Source: Pseudomonas chlororaphis subsp. piscium
GTDB taxonomy: Bacteria; Pseudomonadota; Gammaproteobacteria; Pseudomonadales; Pseudomonadaceae
Reading direction: 5' to 3'
Length of the DNA stretch: 64,000 bases
NCBI RefSeq assembly: GCF_003850345.1
Contig: NZ_CP027707.1
Span: 2,976,001 to 3,040,000, forward strand
Shown: positions 18,733 through 27,800 of the stretch, one piece after another
How the letters are laid out: each line of letters opens with the position of its first letter
Numbering within the stretch: position 1 is the first letter of the stretch
Program-made: the position numbers and the translations under genes
The notes under the pieces: generated by a model
Seen by the model: only the letters and a program-made list of their open reading frames with translations
What the model was told of the DNA's origin: nothing
Databases searched by the model: none

Positions 18733-21108
18733 ATGAGCAGTCATCAAACCGACAAGGCGACGTTTCTCGAGCGTCTGATTTTCAACAACCGCCCGGCAGT
18801 GATAGTGATCTGCCTGCTGGTCAGCGTGTTCCTGTTCTGGCAGGCCACGCTGATCAAGCCGTCCACCAGCTTCGAAAAAATGATCCCGCTCGAGCATCCC
18901 TTCATCGAGAAGATGATGGAGCATCGCAACGACCTGGCGAACCTGGGCAACACCGTGCGCATCTCGGTGGAGGCCAAGGACGGTGACATCTTCACCAAGG
19001 ATTACATGGAGACGCTGCGGCAGATCCACGACGAGGTGTTCTACATCTCCGGCGTCGACCGCTCCGGCCTGAAGTCGCTGTGGAGCCCCAGCGTGCGCTG
19101 GACCGAGGTGACGGAGGAGGGCTTCGCCGGCGGCGAAGTGATCCCGCAGAGCTACAACGGCTCGGCCGACAGCCTCGACCTGCTGCGCAACAACGTGCTC
19201 AAGTCGGGCCAGGTCGGGCGCCTGGTGGCCAACGACTTCAAGTCGAGCATCGTCGACATTCCGCTGCTGGAGTCCTACCCGGACCCGGAAGACCAGGGCA
19301 AGCTGCTGGCCCTGGACTACCAGAAGTTCTCCCACCAGCTTGAAGAGAAGATCCGTGACAAGTTCGAGGCGCAGAACCCCAATGTGAAGATTCACATCGT
19401 CGGTTTCGCCAAGAAGGTCGGCGACCTGATCGATGGCCTGATCATGGTGGTGATGTTCTTCGGCGTCGCCTTCCTGATCACCCTGGTGCTGCTGTACTGG
19501 TTCACTTGGTGCATCCGCAGCACCATCGCCGTGCTCATCACCACCCTGGTGGCGGTGGTCTGGCAGCTGGGCCTGATGCATGCCGTGGGCTTTGGCCTCG
19601 ACCCTTACTCGATGCTGGTGCCGTTCCTGATCTTCGCCATCGGCATTTCCCACGGCGTGCAGAAAATCAACGGTATCGCCCTGCAATCTAGCGGCGCCGA
19701 CAACGCCCTGACCGCGGCCCGGCGCACCTTCCGCCAGCTGTTCCTGCCGGGCATGATCGCAATCCTCGCCGACGCCGTGGGCTTCATCACCCTGCTGATC
19801 ATTGATATCGGGGTGATCCGTGAGCTGGCCATCGGTGCGTCCATCGGCGTGGCGGTGATCGTGTTCACCAACCTGATCCTGCTGCCGGTGGCGATTTCCT
19901 ATGTCGGTATCAGCAAGCGGGCGATCGAGCGCAGCAAGAAGGACGCCACCCGCGAGCATCCGTTCTGGCGCCTGCTGTCGAACTTCGCCAGCCCGAAAGT
20001 CGCCCCGGTGTCGATCTTCCTGGCCCTGCTGGCCTTCGGTGGCGGCCTCTGGTACAGCCAGAACCTGAAGATCGGCGACCTCGACCAGGGCGCGCCGGAG
20101 CTGCGTCCGGACTCGCGCTACAACAAGGACAACAACTTCATCATCAACAACTACTCCACCAGTTCCGACGTGCTGGTGGTGATGGTCAAGACCGCTTCCG
20201 AAGGTTGCTCGCGCTACGAAGCCATGGCGCCGATCGACGAGCTGATGTGGAAGATGCAGAACACCGAGGGCGTGCAGTCGGCAATCTCCCTGGTGACCGT
20301 GTCCAAGCAGATGATCAAGGGCATGAACGAGGGCAACCTGAAATGGGAAACCCTGTCGCGCAACCCGGATGTGCTGAACAACTCCATCGCCCGCGCCGAC
20401 GGCCTGTACAACAACAACTGCTCGCTGGCGCCGGTGCTGATCTTCCTCAACGACCACAAGGCCGAGACCCTCGACCGCGCGGTGCATGCGGTGCAGGAGT
20501 TCGCCAAGGAGAACAACAAGGACGGCCTGGAATTCCTGCTGGCAGCCGGTAACGCCGGGATCGAGGCGGCCACCAACGAGGTGATCAAGCGCTCGGAACT
20601 GACCATCCTGGTGCTGGTGTACATCTGCGTGGCGGTGATGTGCATGATCACCTTCCGCTCCTGGGCGGCGACCCTGTGCATCGTCCTGCCGCTGGTGCTG
20701 ACCTCGGTGCTGGGCAACGCGCTGATGGCGTTCATGGGCATCGGCGTCAAGGTCGCGACCTTGCCGGTGGTGGCGCTCGGGGTGGGGATCGGCGTGGACT
20801 ACGGGATCTACATCTACAGTCGCCTGGAAAGCTTCCTGCGTGCCGGCCTGCCGTTGCAGGAAGCCTACTACCAGACCCTGAAATCCACCGGCAAGGCAGT
20901 GCTGTTCACCGGCCTGTGCCTGGCCATCGGCGTCGCCACCTGGATCTTCTCGGCCATCAAGTTCCAGGCCGATATGGGCCTGATGCTGACCTTCATGCTC
21001 CTGTGGAACATGTTCGGCGCGCTGTGGCTGCTGCCGGCGCTGGCGCGGTTCCTGATCAAGCCGGAGAAACTGGCGGGGCAGAAGGGCAACTCGCTGTTCG
21101 CCCACTAA
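18733..21108 (+). CDS. MMPL/RND-superfamily permease
   Basis: A 791-residue inner-membrane protein with two six-helix halves, each preceded by a large periplasmic loop (about 45-235 and 430-610). A GxxxD-like region is seen in DADAVGF-type helices (IAILADAVGFITLLIID), and GVGIGVDYGIYIYSR is characteristic of MMPL proteins and RND hydrophobe transporters. No membrane-fusion or outer-membrane partner accompanies it; the exported propeller is its only neighbour. It likely moves a lipid or hydrophobic metabolite. The operon ends at a strong terminator. Confidence 0.88.
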   Translation: MSSHQTDKATFLERLIFNNRPAVIVICLLVSVFLFWQATLIKPSTSFEKMIPLEHPFIEKMMEHRNDLANLGNTVRISVEAKDGDIFTKDYMETLRQIHDEVFYISGVDRSGLKSLWSPSVRWTEVTEEGFAGGEVIPQSYNGSADSLDLLRNNVLKSGQVGRLVANDFKSSIVDIPLLESYPDPEDQGKLLALDYQKFSHQLEEKIRDKFEAQNPNVKIHIVGFAKKVGDLIDGLIMVVMFFGVAFLITLVLLYWFTWCIRSTIAVLITTLVAVVWQLGLMHAVGFGLDPYSMLVPFLIFAIGISHGVQKINGIALQSSGADNALTAARRTFRQLFLPGMIAILADAVGFITLLIIDIGVIRELAIGASIGVAVIVFTNLILLPVAISYVGISKRAIERSKKDATREHPFWRLLSNFASPKVAPVSIFLALLAFGGGLWYSQNLKIGDLDQGAPELRPDSRYNKDNNFIINNYSTSSDVLVVMVKTASEGCSRYEAMAPIDELMWKMQNTEGVQSAISLVTVSKQMIKGMNEGNLKWETLSRNPDVLNNSIARADGLYNNNCSLAPVLIFLNDHKAETLDRAVHAVQEFAKENNKDGLEFLLAAGNAGIEAATNEVIKRSELTILVLVYICVAVMCMITFRSWAATLCIVLPLVLTSVLGNALMAFMGIGVKVATLPVVALGVGIGVDYGIYIYSRLESFLRAGLPLQEAYYQTLKSTGKAVLFTGLCLAIGVATWIFSAIKFQADMGLMLTFMLLWNMFGALWLLPALARFLIKPEKLAGQKGNSLFAH

Positions 21109-21125
21109 GCTTCGAGGCCTCAACC

Positions 21126-21153
21126 AAAACCGCGACCCAGGTCGCGGTTTTTT
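21126..21153 (+). terminator. Intrinsic terminator of the propeller/MMPL operon
   Basis: AAAACCGCGAC (21126-21136) pairs perfectly with GTCGCGGTTTT (21141-21151) and runs into a T tract. A classic rho-independent terminator 17 bases after the stop codon. Confidence 0.9.
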
Positions 21154-21176
21154 ATTGCCCGCTAAGGCTCACCGGT

Positions 21177-21290
21177 CCCTGTAGCCGCTGCCGAGCCCGT
21201 GAGGCTGCGAGCGACCGGCACGGTCGCGGCGGTCTTCCGGGCCCAGGAGGACCTTGGGCCCTGGCGCAGGCTTCGCCAGCGGCTACAGGG
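21177..21290. repeat. REPIN, GTAGCCGCTG family
   Basis: CCCTGTAGCCGCTG (21177-21190) is inverted at 21277-21290. The inside carries further imperfect complementarity (GAGGCTGCGA and GCAGGCTTCG). It is a pair of Pseudomonas REP sequences facing inward. Confidence 0.8.
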
Positions 21291-21384
21291 TTTGCAGCAG
21301 CAGCGCGCGAACTTTGCAATGCCACTACAGCCGCGCCGCGCCGGACCCGCTATCATGGCCGCTTTCCATTGCTGACTGACTACC

Positions 21385-21678
21385 ATGACTGCCGCTACAG
21401 ACACTTTGCTGACTGCCCTCCAAGCCTGCGACATGCTGGAAATCGACGGGCTGCATGCCTTCGACTTCACCCTTGACGACCAGCAGCTGCTGATCGAATG
21501 CATGGACGGCCGCGCGGCCAAGCGCTGGAGTTTCAGCCTGGCCCAGGTCAACGCCGCGACCTTCGACGACACCCTGCAAAGCTGGACCATCGTCGGCGAT
21601 TCCGGTGAGCACCGCCTGGTGTGCATGAGTGCTTTCAGTGCCCGTAACGATGAGGAGGATGAACATGAGGATGCGTAA
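21385..21678 (+). CDS. Small acidic hypothetical protein (97 aa)
   Basis: Reads MTAATDTLLTALQACDMLEI and ends in a strongly acidic tail RNDEEDEHEDA. No signal or membrane segment. It looks like a compact alpha/beta domain (LHAFDFTLDDQQLLIECMDG). I do not firmly recognise the family. Its last 14 bases overlap the start of the lactonase gene, whose AGGAGG ribosome site lies inside this frame, so the two are probably coupled. Confidence 0.7.
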   Translation: MTAATDTLLTALQACDMLEIDGLHAFDFTLDDQQLLIECMDGRAAKRWSFSLAQVNAATFDDTLQSWTIVGDSGEHRLVCMSAFSARNDEEDEHEDA

Positions 21679-22837
21679 CTTCTGGCCACTGCTGATGGCT
21701 GGCAGTGTCGGCGCCATGGCCGTGCAGGCCGCGCCGGTCGAGACCCAGGAACTGCTGGTCGGTTCCTACACCCAGGGCCAGAGCGAAGGCGTCTACCGCC
21801 TCAAGTTCGACGGCCGCACCGGCAAGATCGAGGCCAAGCCGCTGCAGGTGGTCAAGAGCGCCAACCCGTCCTGGCTGACCCTGTCCAAGGACCAGAAGCA
21901 GCTGTTCGTGGTCAACGAGAACGGCCCGGGACAAACCGACCCGATCGGCCGGGTCAGCAGCTTCAGCATCGAAGCCAAGGGCCACAAGCTGAACCCTATC
22001 AACCAGGTGCAGAGCCTGGGCAACGAGCCGACGCATTCCAGCTTGAGCGGCGATGGCCGTTACCTGTTCGTCAGCAACTACTCGGTGGTCGCGGATCCGG
22101 GCGGCAGCCTCGCGGTGTTGCCGGTCGGTACCGATGGCAAGCTGTCGCCGGTGGTCCAGCTCAGCAGCCACCCGGGCAGTGGGGTCAACCCTGAGCGCCA
22201 GGTCTCGGCCCACGTGCATTCGGTGGTGTCGTCGCCGGACGGCCAGTTCGTGTTCGCCAGCGACCTGGGCGCGGACAAGATCTTCGTCTACCGCTACGAC
22301 CCCAAGGCCAACGCCGAACATCCCCTGACCGCGGCCGAGCCGGCGTTCGTCGAGCTGCCGCCGGGTAGCGGCCCACGCCACCTGTTGTTCAGCGCCGATG
22401 GCAAGCACGCCTACCTGACCATGGAAATGAGCGCCCAGGTGGTGGTGTTCGACTACCAGGACGGCAAGCTGACCCAGAAGCAGATCCTCGACTTGACCAG
22501 CGGCGGCAAGGACAAGAAGGCGGCGGGCGCGCTGCATGCCTCCAAGGACGGCAAGTACCTGTACGTGAGCAACCGCGGCACGGCCAATCAGTTGCTGGTG
22601 TTCGCCATCGACGAAGCCACCGGCCAGCTCAAGGAGATCCAGCGGCGTTCGGTGGAGGGCGATCACCCTCGTGAGTTCAGCCTCGATCCGAGCAACAAGT
22701 ACGTGCTGATCGGCAACCAGAAGAGCAACGAAATCGTGGTGATCGAGCGCGACGCCAAGACCGGTTTCCTCGGCAAGACCGTGCAGAAACTGCCGTTCGA
22801 TTCACCCAGCGATATCAAATTCCTGGTGCGTCAATAG
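21665..22837 (+). CDS. Exported lactonase-fold (6-phosphogluconolactonase-like) beta-propeller
   Basis: A 390-residue protein with a short signal peptide (MRMRNFWPLLMAGSVGAMAV, cleavage near QAAP). Seven-bladed propeller repeats follow, typical of the YbhE lactonase family: LLVGSYTQGQSEGVYRL, THSSLSGDGRYLFVSNY, PRHLLFSADGKHAYL, ALHASKDGKYLYVSNRG, PREFSLDPSNKYVLIGNQ. ATG 21665 is placed six bases after AGGAGG. Cytosolic YbhE acts in the pentose-phosphate pathway, but this one is apparently exported, so its true substrate is probably another lactone or it has a binding role. Confidence 0.85.
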   Translation: MRMRNFWPLLMAGSVGAMAVQAAPVETQELLVGSYTQGQSEGVYRLKFDGRTGKIEAKPLQVVKSANPSWLTLSKDQKQLFVVNENGPGQTDPIGRVSSFSIEAKGHKLNPINQVQSLGNEPTHSSLSGDGRYLFVSNYSVVADPGGSLAVLPVGTDGKLSPVVQLSSHPGSGVNPERQVSAHVHSVVSSPDGQFVFASDLGADKIFVYRYDPKANAEHPLTAAEPAFVELPPGSGPRHLLFSADGKHAYLTMEMSAQVVVFDYQDGKLTQKQILDLTSGGKDKKAAGALHASKDGKYLYVSNRGTANQLLVFAIDEATGQLKEIQRRSVEGDHPREFSLDPSNKYVLIGNQKSNEIVVIERDAKTGFLGKTVQKLPFDSPSDIKFLVRQ

Positions 22838-22841
22838 GCCG

Positions 22842-22873
22842 CAGGCCCCGGTTGACGGGGCCTGAGCCTTTCT
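22842..22873 (+). terminator. Terminator after the lactonase gene
   Basis: CAGGCCCCG (22842-22850) pairs with CGGGGCCTG (22856-22864), loop GTTGA, followed by AGCCTTTCT. It starts five bases after the stop codon. Confidence 0.8.
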
Positions 22874-23004
22874 ATTAATGACGCTGATATCTGCTACTGC
22901 TGGAAAAAATTTCAACCCGCCAACCCTCGGGCGTAGTTTTGCTTCACGGCCCGGCGCATCAAGGCTTCCGGGCAAACAAGCCGACTGCATACGAGGGTTA
23001 CCCA

Positions 23005-23184
23005 ATGAACTTCAATCTCTTCTCCGTGATCGCCGCTTCCGCCATCTCCGCTACCGTGGCCCTGCCAGCCAGCGCCAACGTGGAAATCAGCGAGAAGAAA
23101 TCCGCGACCAACACCTACACCCAGAAATACCTGCAACAGAGCGCCAACTTCTACGCCGCGCTGGATCACAAGATCCAACACTGA
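23005..23184 (+). CDS. Small exported hypothetical protein (59 aa)
   Basis: Reads MNFNLFSVIAASAISATVAL followed by PASANVEISEKKSATNTYTQ, giving a clear Sec signal with cleavage near ASA-N. The mature part is only about 35 residues, amphipathic, and ends AALDHKIQH. GAGG is upstream of the ATG; the longer frame from 22939 lacks a ribosome site. Function unknown; a periplasmic peptide. Confidence 0.65.
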   Translation: MNFNLFSVIAASAISATVALPASANVEISEKKSATNTYTQKYLQQSANFYAALDHKIQH

Positions 23185-23200
23185 AACTCCCCGCATCGCC

Positions 23201-23287
23201 CAGGTATGCAGGAGCGAAGTCACTGGCTTCCCTGAATGGACTCGTTCATCCGGTGGATCAGCAGTGATGTCGCTCCTGCATTACCTG
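23201..23287. repeat. Inverted repeat resembling a divergent REPIN
   Basis: CAGGTATGCAGGAGCGA (23201-23217) is inverted, with one extra base, at 23270-23287. The GGAGCGA/TCGCTCC core resembles the GTAGGAGCGA REP family but the flanks differ. It sits between two tiny exported ORFs. Confidence 0.6.
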
Positions 23288-23396
23288 TATGCGACGTTTT
23301 CCCCCATGCCAGGCAAATTAGCTTGGTAATGTCACATCGCCATATGTTTAAATTTGACGCTAATTAATTGACTCCTCCTTTCCAAGGATCGACAGC

Positions 23397-23522
23397 ATGG
23401 CGATGCGTCTGGCAGTGGTTCTTCTGTTCCTTTATTCCACCCCGATTCTCTCGGCTGCCCAGCCTGTCGAAGGCGAGCCGGAAACCTCCCGCGAGCGCAT
23501 GCTGACCCTGCTCCAGGATTGA
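23397..23522 (+). CDS. Very small exported peptide (41 aa)
   Basis: An ATG at 23397, with AAGGA ten bases upstream, opens a frame to TGA at 23522. The peptide begins MAMRLAVVLLFLYSTPILSA, a near-complete Sec signal, followed by AQPVEGEPETSRERMLTLLQ and a final D. The mature part would be about 20 acidic residues. The signal, ribosome site and isolated position argue for a real gene. The upstream DNA is AT-rich (TTAATTAATTG), which fits a promoter. Function unknown. Confidence 0.5.
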   Translation: MAMRLAVVLLFLYSTPILSAAQPVEGEPETSRERMLTLLQD

Positions 23523-23637
23523 TTGGCCGCGGATTTACGATCAATCCAACTGATGGTGACTATGCACCGAGGTTGTTTCTGCGGCGGGCGCTTTTAACGG
23601 ATTCTGTGGGCACTGAAACATGCCCACGGAGACCACC

Positions 23638-23844
23638 ATGGCCCACTCGATCCTCACCTCTGCCAAGCGCGGCGCCTATGTCGCCATTGGCCTGTACCTG
23701 GCCATGGTGCTCCTGGTCAGCCTCTCGGCCCAGACCCCGTCGACGGTGCAACCGCCGATCCAGGTCGCTTACCCGGCCATCCAGTTCGAACACCGCGCGC
23801 AAGCCGCCGAGCAGGCTGCGGATGCGGGAGTGGCACTGCTATGA
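23638..23844 (+). CDS. Small membrane-anchored hypothetical protein (68 aa)
   Basis: MAHSILTSAKRGAYVAIGLY leads into a single transmembrane helix (LYLAMVLLVSLSA) and a short hydrophilic tail (EHRAQAAEQAADAG). GGAGA is six bases upstream of ATG 23638; an ATG at 23620 in the same frame is less well placed. Its last four bases overlap the next gene (ATGA), so they form a coupled pair. No family recognised. Confidence 0.6.
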   Translation: MAHSILTSAKRGAYVAIGLYLAMVLLVSLSAQTPSTVQPPIQVAYPAIQFEHRAQAAEQAADAGVALL

Positions 23845-24098
23845 AGGGACGCAGGTTCTGGGTCATTGCCATCCTGGCGTTCATGACCAATGGCGCCTCC
23901 TTGCTGGGGATAGGGCAGGGCTCGGCGGGTTCGCTGGCCCGGGCCATCGAATGCAATCACAACATTGCCCACAACATTGAAACCGCCAAGGCCCAGGGCC
24001 TGCTGGCCGGCAACCCGCCAGCCAAACCCAAGGCCGCGATCCTGGGCCCATTCAGCGTCGATTGCTCGGCGTTGCAGATGTGCAGTGTGCTGGCCTGA
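23841..24098 (+). CDS. Small exported hypothetical protein (85 aa)
   Basis: MKGRRFWVIAILAFMTNGAS forms a signal peptide or anchor. The remainder has three cysteines (IECNHN, VDCSALQMC) in an oxidising-compartment-like arrangement. Overlaps the preceding small membrane protein gene by four bases. No family recognised; probably a periplasmic partner of that protein. Confidence 0.55.
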   Translation: MKGRRFWVIAILAFMTNGASLLGIGQGSAGSLARAIECNHNIAHNIETAKAQGLLAGNPPAKPKAAILGPFSVDCSALQMCSVLA

Positions 24099-24111
24099 AC
24101 GCAACACAGTC

Positions 24112-24217
24112 TTCTGTAGGAGCGAAGCTTGCTCGCGATAGCTGCGCAGCAGCGCTCTATCCATCGCATCGCGTTATCGTTGCGGATTTATCGCGAGCAA
24201 GCTTCGCTCCTACAGAA
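24112..24217. repeat. REPIN, GTAGGAGCGA family
   Basis: A perfect 29-base inverted repeat: TTCTGTAGGAGCGAAGCTTG... (24112-24140) and its complement (24189-24217), with a 48-base centre. It lies between the small ORFs and the convergent GST gene and may act as a bidirectional transcript end. Confidence 0.9.
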
Positions 24218-24229
24218 CAGGTGTCAGGC

Positions 24230-24829
24230 TCAGGCCTTGGCCATGATTGCGACAAACAGCTCCGACTCGAGAAACCGCTGCAACCAGCGCTGCAGATTCA
24301 GATAAGGCGTCTGCGCAAACCACTGGCGATCGACATGGGCGAACTGCCGCACGAAAGGCGCCAGGGCCATGTCCGCCAGGCTCGGATGATCCGCCAGCAG
24401 GTAATCCTGCTGGCTCAACAGCTCATCCAGCTGGCGCAGAAACAGCTCTCCCTGGCCACGGTAATGCTCCATCGGCTGCTCGGGATAACGCTCGGCGTAT
24501 TTGTAGCGATTGAGGTGCAACTTGAACACCTGGTCGTTTTCCGCGATCAGCGCTTCGATCCGTTGCTGCGCTGGCCCATCGTCCTTCAACAACCAATCCT
24601 GCGGATCGTGCTGGGCCAGGGCCCAGCGCATGATGTCCAGGCTTTCGTCGATCACCCGCCCGTCAACGCTGAGCACCGGCACCGTGCCCTTGGGCGACAG
24701 CGCCAGCATCTCGGCCGGCTTGGCCTTGAGGCTGACTTCGACTATCTCCAGCGGCACCCCGCTGTAGCGCAGCGCAAGGCGCGCACGCATGGCGTAGGGG
24801 CAGCGGCGGAACGAATACAAAGTATTCAT
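24230..24829 (-). CDS. Glutathione S-transferase family protein
   Basis: A 199-residue protein with a thioredoxin-fold N-terminal domain (MNTLYSFRRCPYAMRARLAL) whose CPYA recalls the active site of glutaredoxin-2 or omega-class GSTs. KGTVPVLSVDGRVIDESLDI is the glutathione-binding region, and an alpha-helical C-terminal domain follows. It probably deglutathionylates or reduces with glutathione. The start overlaps the sbcC stop as ATGA, so it is translated with sbcCD, although a functional link is not obvious. Confidence 0.87.
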   Translation of the reverse strand: MNTLYSFRRCPYAMRARLALRYSGVPLEIVEVSLKAKPAEMLALSPKGTVPVLSVDGRVIDESLDIMRWALAQHDPQDWLLKDDGPAQQRIEALIAENDQVFKLHLNRYKYAERYPEQPMEHYRGQGELFLRQLDELLSQQDYLLADHPSLADMALAPFVRQFAHVDRQWFAQTPYLNLQRWLQRFLESELFVAIMAKA

Positions 24830-27800
24830 TTCACTTCCAGGGTACTCAGGCCATTGCCCTGGCGCCGTACCTGGATCTGCACCGGAATCCGCTCGTGCAT
24901 TTCCTGCACATGGGAAATCACCGCCACCTTGCGCCCCTGGGCCTGCAAGCCGTCGAGGGCATCCATCGCCAGTTGCAGGGATTCCGGATCGAGGCTGCCG
25001 AAACCTTCGTCGATAAACAGCGACTCGATCTTCAGCGTGCTGGAGGCCATGGACGCCAGGCCCAGGGCCAGCGCCAGGGACACCAGGAAGGTTTCGCCGC
25101 CGGACAGCGAATGCACCGAGCGCAGTTCATCGCCCATTTCCGTGTCCATCACCAGCAGGCCGAGCATGCTGCCGCCGCGCTTGAGGCGATAGCGCCGCAC
25201 CAGCTGGCGCAGTTGCGCGTTGGCATGATGCACCAGCAGATCGAGGTTGTAGGCCTGGGCGATCTTGCGGAAGGTGTCGCCGCTGGCCGAGCCGATCAAG
25301 GCATTGAGCCGCGCCCAGCGTTGCCATTCGGCGTAGGCCTGGGCGATCTGCTCGCTCAGCGCCTGGTTGGCGTCCTGCCGGCGCTGGTCCTCGCTCTGCT
25401 GGGCGCGCAGTTCGGCGCTCAGCTGTTCGCTGGCGGCCAGTTGGTTGTGCAGTTCGCTCAGGGCGTTGGCCAGTTGTTCGGCGTCGAGTTGGCCGTCGTG
25501 CTGGGCCTGATGGCTGTGCAGGCGTTGCTCGCGTTCGGTGACCAGGACCCTGGCCTGTTCCACCGCCTTTTCACTGGCTTGCAGTTGCTGACGCAGCGCG
25601 GCGACCTGCTGGTCGTCGAGGCTGAGCAGCTGTTCCAGGCCGCCGTCGTCCAGTTCCGGGTGCTGCTGGCGCCAGTCGGCGATCCTGCTGCCCAGTTCCT
25701 GCTGTTCGGTTTCCAGGGCCAGCAGGCGTTCTTCCTTGCCCTGCAGTTCCGCGCCCAGCTGCACCAGCAGGCTGCGGACTTCCTGCAACTGCTGGTTGGC
25801 CAGCACATCGGCGGCGCGCGCCTGTTCCACGGCCTGTTCCAGATGCTGCTGCCACTGCTCGGCACTGGCGTGTTCGCCCAGCAGTTGCGCGAGCTTGTTG
25901 CGGGCGCCTTGCTGTTGTTCGGCCAGGGTGTTGAATTGCTCCTGGGCTGCTTGCAGTTGCTGCACGCGGGTCTGCTGGCGGTCCTGTTCCTTGTCCAGGG
26001 CCAGCTGGCGCTGTTGCTGCTCCTGTTGTTCGTCCTTCTGTTGGTCGAGCTGTGCCAGGCGCTGCATGACCTGCTGGTCGATCTGCATAAAGGTCGCGGC
26101 CGGGTCGCTGCGCAGGGCTTCGAGGGTATCGGCCGGCAGCAGGGTGGCGAACGCGGACAGCTCTTCCTCCAGGCGCTGGCGATCCGCGCCCAGCTGCTGT
26201 TGCTGCTGGGTCAGCTGTTGCGTGGCTTCCTGGCTGGCCTCGACCGCCGCTTGCAGTTGCTGTTGCAGGCGCCCGGCGTCCTTTTGCAGTTTCAGCAGGG
26301 CGCCTTGGCGCTGTTCGTCCTGCTGGATGCTCTGGTTCAGCTGGCTCAGTTGCTGGTTCAGCCAGGCATCGCGCTTGCTGGCGTCCTGGTCGAGCAGCGC
26401 CGCCGACAGCGGATGGGCTTCGATACTCGGCGCCAGGGCCTGCTGCTGGCTTGCCAGTTGTTCCTGTTGCTGGAGGAATTCCTTCTGCTGGGCGATCAGG
26501 CCGCCGACCTGGCTGCGCAGTTCGGCGAGTTTTTCCTTGAGTTCATCCACCGCCTTGCGCGCGTTGGCTTCTTCGCTTTCGTCGTGGCGACCCAGGCTCT
26601 GCAACAGCGCTTCGGGCTGATGGTAGGGATGCTCGTGGCTGCCGCAGACCGGGCAGGGCTGATCGTCCTGCAACTGCTCGCGCAGCTCTTCGACACTGGC
26701 GCTGCGCGCCAAGCGCTGGCGCTCCAGCAGTTGCTGGGTCACCGTCAGGGTCTGTTCGGCGATCGTCAGTTCGGCCTTGCTCTGTAAGCCGATCCGGTTC
26801 AGCTCTTCGCGCTGGCGTGCGGCGGTCTGCAGCTTGTCCGCCAGCTCCGCGCCGCGCTTGTCCAGCTCCTGCTGGCTGGCCCACAGCCGCGCCAGTTCTT
26901 CGAACGCGCGCTGTTGCTTACGGTTGTCCTGCAGCAGGTCGCTGAGGATCTGCAACTGTTCGGCCACCGCATGGGGCTCGGCGCCGGCTTCGCTGTACAG
27001 CACTTGCAGCTCATCGCGTTGCGCCGCCAGTTGTTGCGCGGCGCTGGCGGCCCGTTGTTGCAGGCCGGGCAGTTCTTCCTGGCCCTTGTTCAGCCGGTTG
27101 CCGGCGAGCATCAGCTGTTGCAGGCGATCGCGATAGGCATTCCAGGCATCGCTCAGCGGCGCCAGATGGGTGCTGTGTTCCAGCTGCTCGGCAATCCGCT
27201 GCAGGCGTTCGCCCACCAGGCGCTGCTGTTCGAGCATGGCCTGGATCGCCTGCTGGCCTTGCTCGCTGGCCTGTTGCAGTTTGTCCTGGAGTTCGCCGGC
27301 TTCGCCGCAGGTCTTGCCCAGGTGGGCGAGGGTGCTTTGCTCGGCAAAGGCCTCGCGCAGCAGCGGGGCACTGGAACTTTGTTGTTCCTGGGCGGCGAGC
27401 AGAGCGGCCTGGGCCGTACCCAGCTGCTGCTCCAGTTCGCCCTGGCGTTGTTGCTCCGCGCCTTGTTGCTGACGCTGTTGCCGGATCTGCTCGCGCAGCG
27501 GCGTCAGTTGCTGGTTCAGTTCCACCTGCCGGGCGAACTGATGGCGTTGCGGCGCCAGCTGCTCCAGGCGGGTCAGCCTGGTCCGCTCGCTGGCCAGACC
27601 TTCCCAGGCTATCTGCGCCTGTTGCAGTTGCTCGGCGGCGCTCTGATGCTGGTCCTGCAACTGCTGCAGTTCCATGAGCCAGGCGTGTTGCAGCTCCAGC
27701 TGCTTGAGTTGCGCCTGCTGGGCCTTGAGCTGCTGCTGGGCGGCATCGAAACGCTGGTCCAGCTCGGCGCGGGCCTCGGGCTCCAGCGGGGTGATGCCGC

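Noticed and set aside
24895..26787. Leu/Gln-rich 630-codon frame antisense to sbcC
   Set aside because: It mirrors the glutamine-rich coiled-coil codons of SbcC and has no independent support.
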